A stretch of 64,000 nt of DNA, taken from positions 372,001 to 436,000 of the forward strand of contig NZ_DS996808.1 in assembly GCF_000156235.1 (NCBI RefSeq), read 5' to 3'. The stretch comes from Pseudovibrio sp000156235 (GTDB lineage: Bacteria; Pseudomonadota; Alphaproteobacteria; Rhizobiales; Stappiaceae). Each line of letters begins with the position of its first letter. The stretch's first letter is position 1. The notes below the pieces were generated by a model, which saw nothing but the letters and a program-made list of their open reading frames with translations, was not told where the DNA came from and did not search any database. A program made the position numbers and the translations under genes. Positions 60,217-64,000 of the stretch are shown here, piece after piece.

Positions 60217-62394
60217 TTATGCAGTTAGGTCGAAGCGGTCGGCGTTCATGACCTTGGTCCATGTTGCCACGAAGTCTCGGACGAACTTTTCGTGGTTGTC
60301 ATCCTGGGCGTACACTTCAGCGTAAGCACGCAGGATAGAGTTGGAACCGAACACAAGGTCAGCACTGGTTGCTGTCCACTTGGTCTTGCCGGTGTGACGA
60401 TCACGGATCTCGTAGGTGCCATCCTTAAGCGGATGCCAGCTGTTGCCCATGTCCGTCAGGTTGACGAAGAAGTCGGTGGTCAGCTGACCTTCACGATCCG
60501 TGAAGACACCGTGCTTTGATCCACCGTAGTTGGCACCAAGAACGCGCAGGCCACCAACGAGCACAGTCATTTCCCATCCGGTGAGACGGAGGAGCTGTGC
60601 GCGATCCAACATCATTTCTTCTGGGCTAACAGCGTACTCTTGCTTTTGCCAGTTACGGAAGCCATCAGAAATAGGCTCCAATACAGAGAAGGATGCTGCG
60701 TCTGTCATCTCATCGGTGGCATCGCCGCGACCAGATGCAAATGGAACTTCCACGCTGAAACCAGCTGCCTTGATGGCATTCTCAACACCAACGTTACCAC
60801 CAAGTACGATTACATCCGCCACGGATGCACCGGCTTCAGCTGCAATTGACTCAAGCACAGCCAGTACCTTGGCAAGGCGGTCAGGCTCGTTGCCGACCCA
60901 GTCCTTTTGCGGAGCAAGGCGGATACGGGCACCGTTGGCGCCGCCGCGCATATCAGACCCACGATAGGTCCGGGCGCTGTCCCATGCGGTTGTGATCAGG
61001 TCTTCGTTGCTCAGGCCACTCGCTGCGATTTTGGCTTTCACAGCAGCCACATCGTAGTTGGTGTTGCCTGCCGGAACCGGATCCTGCCAGATGAGGTCTT
61101 CTTTCGGTACATCTGGACCAAGATAGTTTGCTCTCGGACCCATATCGCGGTGGGTCAGCTTGAACCATGCGCGCGCAAAAGTATCTCTGAAGTACTCAGG
61201 ATCTGCCATGAACTTCTGGCAGTATTCGTTGTAGATCGGGTCAACCTTCATCGCCATATCCGCATCAGTCATGATTGGATTGTGGCGAACGGACGGGTCA
61301 GTTGGATCGACAGGTTTGTCTTCTTCTTTGATCTCAACTGGTTCCCACTGCCAGGCACCTGCAGGTGATTTGACCTGATGCCATTCATGACCAAACAGCA
61401 TATCGAAGAAACCCATATCGAATGTGGTTGGGTGTGTGGTCCACGCCCCTTCGATGCCAGAAGTAAAGGCATTTGTTGCCTTGCCGTCTTGTCCAGGGTT
61501 GGACCAGCCAAGTCCCTGTTCTTCCAGTCCGGCAGCTTCCGGTGCAACACCGATGTTGTCAACGGCACCACGTCCGTGGGTCTTACCAACGGTGTGACCA
61601 CCACAGGTCAGCGCAGCTGTTTCCTCATCATTCATCGCCATACGCGCGAAGGTTTCGCGGATCTGGTCGGCTGTTTTTTGTGGGCCAGGAACGCCATTCA
61701 CGCCTTCCGGGTTCACGTAAATCAGCCCCATATGGGTCGCTGCAAGTGGGTTTTCGAGTGTTGAAGGATCATCCAGATCGTCATAACGCTCTTCACTGCG
61801 GGCCAGCCATTCTTTTTCAGATCCCCAATAGGTGTCGATCTCTGGACCCCAGATATCCTCACGGCCAAATCCGAAACCAAAGGTTTTCAGACCCATAGAG
61901 TCATAGGCGACTGTACCGGCGAGAATAATCAAATCAGCCCAGGAAAGAGCGTTGCCGTATTTTTTCTTGATAGGCCAAAGCAAGCGGCGTGCTTTATCGA
62001 GGCTTGCGTTATCAGGCCAGGAGTTGAGCGGCGCAAAGCGAATGTTGCCAGAACCGCCGCCGCCGCGACCATCTGCCAAACGATAAGAACCAGCTGTGTG
62101 CCATGAAAGGCGGATCATCAGACCGCCGTAATGACCCCAGTCGGCCGGCCACCAGTCTTGGCTATCGGTCATGAGTGCGTGGACGTCTGCCTTCACTGCC
62201 TCAAAGTCGAGTGATTTGACAGCGTCATGATAATTGAATCCTGGGTCCATCGGGTTGGTACGCGCACCATGTTGATGGAGGATGTCGAGGTTCAAAGCGT
62301 CAGGCCACCATCGGGTGACTGGCTTATCCATCGATGTATTCGCGCCATGTACCACCGGACAAACGCCGGATGTCTTGACATCGTTGCCGTGCAT
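60217..62394 (-). CDS. katG: Catalase-peroxidase
   Basis: A 725-residue bifunctional haem enzyme. The distal site RLSWHTAGSYR gives Arg95, Trp98 and His99; the Tyr of LIYVNPEGVNG supplies the middle of the Met-Tyr-Trp adduct needed for catalase activity. The proximal His is in ALTCGGHTVGKTHG. The inactive C-terminal duplicate domain is complete (RLAPQKDWVGNEPDRL; MTVLVGGLRVLGANYGGS). GGAGACAG precedes the ATG. It degrades hydrogen peroxide in the cytosol and may be under OxyR control; a palindrome lies upstream. Confidence 0.95.
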   Translation of the reverse strand: MHGNDVKTSGVCPVVHGANTSMDKPVTRWWPDALNLDILHQHGARTNPMDPGFNYHDAVKSLDFEAVKADVHALMTDSQDWWPADWGHYGGLMIRLSWHTAGSYRLADGRGGGGSGNIRFAPLNSWPDNASLDKARRLLWPIKKKYGNALSWADLIILAGTVAYDSMGLKTFGFGFGREDIWGPEIDTYWGSEKEWLARSEERYDDLDDPSTLENPLAATHMGLIYVNPEGVNGVPGPQKTADQIRETFARMAMNDEETAALTCGGHTVGKTHGRGAVDNIGVAPEAAGLEEQGLGWSNPGQDGKATNAFTSGIEGAWTTHPTTFDMGFFDMLFGHEWHQVKSPAGAWQWEPVEIKEEDKPVDPTDPSVRHNPIMTDADMAMKVDPIYNEYCQKFMADPEYFRDTFARAWFKLTHRDMGPRANYLGPDVPKEDLIWQDPVPAGNTNYDVAAVKAKIAASGLSNEDLITTAWDSARTYRGSDMRGGANGARIRLAPQKDWVGNEPDRLAKVLAVLESIAAEAGASVADVIVLGGNVGVENAIKAAGFSVEVPFASGRGDATDEMTDAASFSVLEPISDGFRNWQKQEYAVSPEEMMLDRAQLLRLTGWEMTVLVGGLRVLGANYGGSKHGVFTDREGQLTTDFFVNLTDMGNSWHPLKDGTYEIRDRHTGKTKWTATSADLVFGSNSILRAYAEVYAQDDNHEKFVRDFVATWTKVMNADRFDLTA

Positions 62395-62543
62395 AACTGT
62401 CTCCGTTACCTATGTTTGGCGATCACTGGGTCTTGACGTAGCGTTTACCTTAAGCGGTGAGACGAAACGATGCATCCAGCAAATCCTAGAATGAATGTAG
62501 GTACTGAAGTGTATTAAGTGAAATTGCATCTTTTGCATGCGAT

Positions 62544-62562
62544 GATAAGAATTTCTTATCAG
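62544..62562. promoter_or_regulatory. Palindrome TGATAAGA-ATT-TCTTATCA between katG and the serine dehydratase gene
   Basis: Eight-base perfect arms with a three-base centre, 150 bases upstream of katG and 123 upstream of the serine dehydratase gene. A candidate operator for either. The regulator is not identified. Confidence 0.45.
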
Positions 62563-62684
62563 TTAGATTTTGGGTAATGTCTGGGTCGAAACACGGCTGG
62601 TTTATGCATCCTCAACACTAAAGAAGCTGCTTCAAACTGATTGTCATTTGTGTAAAATATCACAGTGTTTTCTGGGGAGTTTGC

Positions 62685-64000
62685 ATGAGCACGATCAGTC
62701 TTCTTAACTCAATCATTGGCCCTGTTATGAGAGGGCCTTCCAGCTCACATTCAGCTGCTCCCTATTTTCTTGGTAAAACCATTCAACAGCTTGCCGTTTG
62801 TGAAGGCGATAAGATTGTTGGTGTTGAAATAGCTTTTGATCCGGGTGGATCATTTGCGCAGGTGTACACCAACCAGGGCAGTGATGAGGGCTTTGCAGCC
62901 GGCCTTGTTGGCGAAGAGATCAACTCCCCGACATATAGACAAGCTCTGCCCAATCTTCTGAAGGGGCAACCATTTCCTTTGAAGATAAATATCCGGAAGC
63001 TTGAGGTTGCTGATCATCCTAATCGGGTTGAGATTGCTGTTGCGGTGGAAGATCGCGAAGGAACACGTCGGCAAGATTGCTTCAAGGGCCTCTCGATCGG
63101 CGGAGGCATGTTCAGGGTCGATGGCCTGAATGGCTACGAAATTGACGTCTCCGGGAGTGACTATGTACTCTTAGCCGAGTGCGGGAACAACGCGGTTCCA
63201 GAACAGTTTCTGTCTGGCAAAAAAGTACAGGCTCATATTCGTCAATCGCCTGACAGAAACGCTCAACTTATTGAAATAAAATCCCCTTACCCATTCTCTC
63301 ATGATGCCCCTTTCATTCAAGAGATACTGGATCAAAGCACCAGGGTAAGATCCTGTGCACCTGTTCAGTTTCCGGTCAGAGATGAGGCATCTCTCTTCGC
63401 AAACTCAGCAGATTTGATTGAGCAGGCAAGCATCAACGGCAGTCTTGCTGATCTTGCCCTGTCGTTGGAAGCCAAGCGATTGGGTTTGAGCCAAAGTGAG
63501 GCCCGGCAGGCTTTTGCGGATCGGCTTGATATCATGACGGAGGCAGTTCACTCCGGGCTTGCGCTGACAAAAGACAGCTCAAGCATGAAGTTTCTGGAAC
63601 CAGGTGCAAAACGAGTGGCTGCTGCTGATCCCGTGGAGGTGATAGGCTCACCTTTCCTACAAGGTGCGATCTCCGCCTCTCTTGCTGTTATGGATGCCAA
63701 CGCCAACATAGGGGTTGTTGTAGCAGCGCCGACGGCCGGGAGCTCGGGGATCGTCCCGGGAACGCTGTACTCCCTTCAGCAGCAAGGTATTGATCGTGAA
63801 CGGATTATCGATGCACTCCAGGTCACAGCGCTGATTGGGGCTGTCTTTGCCGAGCATGGGAGTTTTGCCGCTGAAACCGGAGGGTGTTCCGTCGAAACCG
63901 GCGCATCTGCTGCCATGATGTCGGCGGGGCTTGTTCACCTGTTTGGTGGCTCCGCGCAACAAGCCTTCAATGCTGCCTCTCTCTGTCTCATGAACACACT
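62685..64000 (+). CDS. L-serine dehydratase, iron-sulfur type, single chain (3' end beyond the window)
   Basis: The frame is open from the ATG (with TGGGGAG upstream) to the window edge, giving 438 residues so far. The N-terminal beta domain starts SLLNSIIGPVMRGPSSSHSAAPYFLG, where GPSSSHS is the family signature, and includes a small ACT-like region (LSIGGGMFRVDGLNGYEIDV). The alpha domain begins around residue 235 and shows VVAAPTAGSSGIVPGTL and ETGGCSVETG with the first of three cluster-ligand cysteines. It deaminates L-serine to pyruvate. The remaining cysteine ligands would lie beyond the edge. Confidence 0.88.
   Translation, partial: MSTISLLNSIIGPVMRGPSSSHSAAPYFLGKTIQQLAVCEGDKIVGVEIAFDPGGSFAQVYTNQGSDEGFAAGLVGEEINSPTYRQALPNLLKGQPFPLKINIRKLEVADHPNRVEIAVAVEDREGTRRQDCFKGLSIGGGMFRVDGLNGYEIDVSGSDYVLLAECGNNAVPEQFLSGKKVQAHIRQSPDRNAQLIEIKSPYPFSHDAPFIQEILDQSTRVRSCAPVQFPVRDEASLFANSADLIEQASINGSLADLALSLEAKRLGLSQSEARQAFADRLDIMTEAVHSGLALTKDSSSMKFLEPGAKRVAAADPVEVIGSPFLQGAISASLAVMDANANIGVVVAAPTAGSSGIVPGTLYSLQQQGIDRERIIDALQVTALIGAVFAEHGSFAAETGGCSVETGASAAMMSAGLVHLFGGSAQQAFNAASLCLMNT

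Overview
The window looks like chromosomal DNA of a metabolically versatile marine alphaproteobacterium. GC is moderate (mid-50s by eye), genes are dense, and the content combines tetrathionate respiration, haem d1 synthesis for denitrification, an RTX/type I secretion island and quaternary-amine and sugar uptake. The mixture resembles Pseudovibrio and relatives; this is inference from gene content, not a database match. No rRNA, tRNA, CRISPR array, phage or complete insertion sequence was found.

Layout. 1-4 kb: the 3' end of a FixJ/LuxR-type response regulator, a cytochrome b561, a chloramphenicol-phosphotransferase-like kinase, a left-handed beta-helix protein with a ceramidase-like membrane protein, and a TauE/SafE exporter gene broken by an in-frame amber codon. 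4.1-8.9 kb: a complete tetrathionate-reductase-type operon (ttrB, ttrC, ttrA) preceded by a 16-bp palindrome and ended by a clear terminator. 9.4-21.1 kb: mixed genes, namely a DUF1217 protein, a glycosyltransferase, a beta-lactamase-fold protein lacking its nucleophile, two VOC proteins, a crotonase-family protein, a frameshifted LysR gene divergent from a Tat-exported metallo-hydrolase, an amino-acid uptake pair without an ATPase, an unknown membrane protein and a multicopper oxidase.

21.5-30 kb: a haem d1 operon in the order nirE-nirC-nirF-nirDL-nirG-nirH-nirJ-nirN, followed by a CbiX/SirB-like chelatase. It has an FNR/DNR box upstream, and a DNR-like Crp/Fnr regulator lies at 31.7-32.4 kb. 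The structural nitrite reductase gene nirS is not in the window. Between them is a divergent pair of 1-Cys peroxiredoxin and OxyR-like regulator; the OxyR lacks the second redox cysteine.

33-37 kb: a GNAT acetyltransferase, a small membrane protein, an AraC regulator and a class V aminotransferase. 37.8-47.8 kb: a secretion island with a 1553-residue RTX nuclease facing a serralysin-type RTX protease and its own type I ABC exporter and membrane-fusion protein.

48.3-55.7 kb: a four-gene catabolic operon on the minus strand (FAD oxidoreductase, enolase-superfamily enzyme, BCCT transporter, second enolase-superfamily enzyme). Divergent from it is a GntR gene that appears frameshifted. Four copies of a 12-bp near-palindrome lie in the shared control region. 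The pathway is not one I can name, and it is the best candidate here for an undescribed system. 55.9-60.2 kb: a ribose-type sugar ABC operon with a RbsD/FucU mutarotase. 60.2-64 kb: katG and the 5' part of an L-serine dehydratase gene running off the end.

Three genes carry a single inactivating lesion each (amber in tauE-like, frameshifts in a lysR and a gntR), and two more lack a key catalytic or redox residue. Either regulatory and transport genes are decaying, or some lesions are sequencing errors; raw reads or a second strain would decide.
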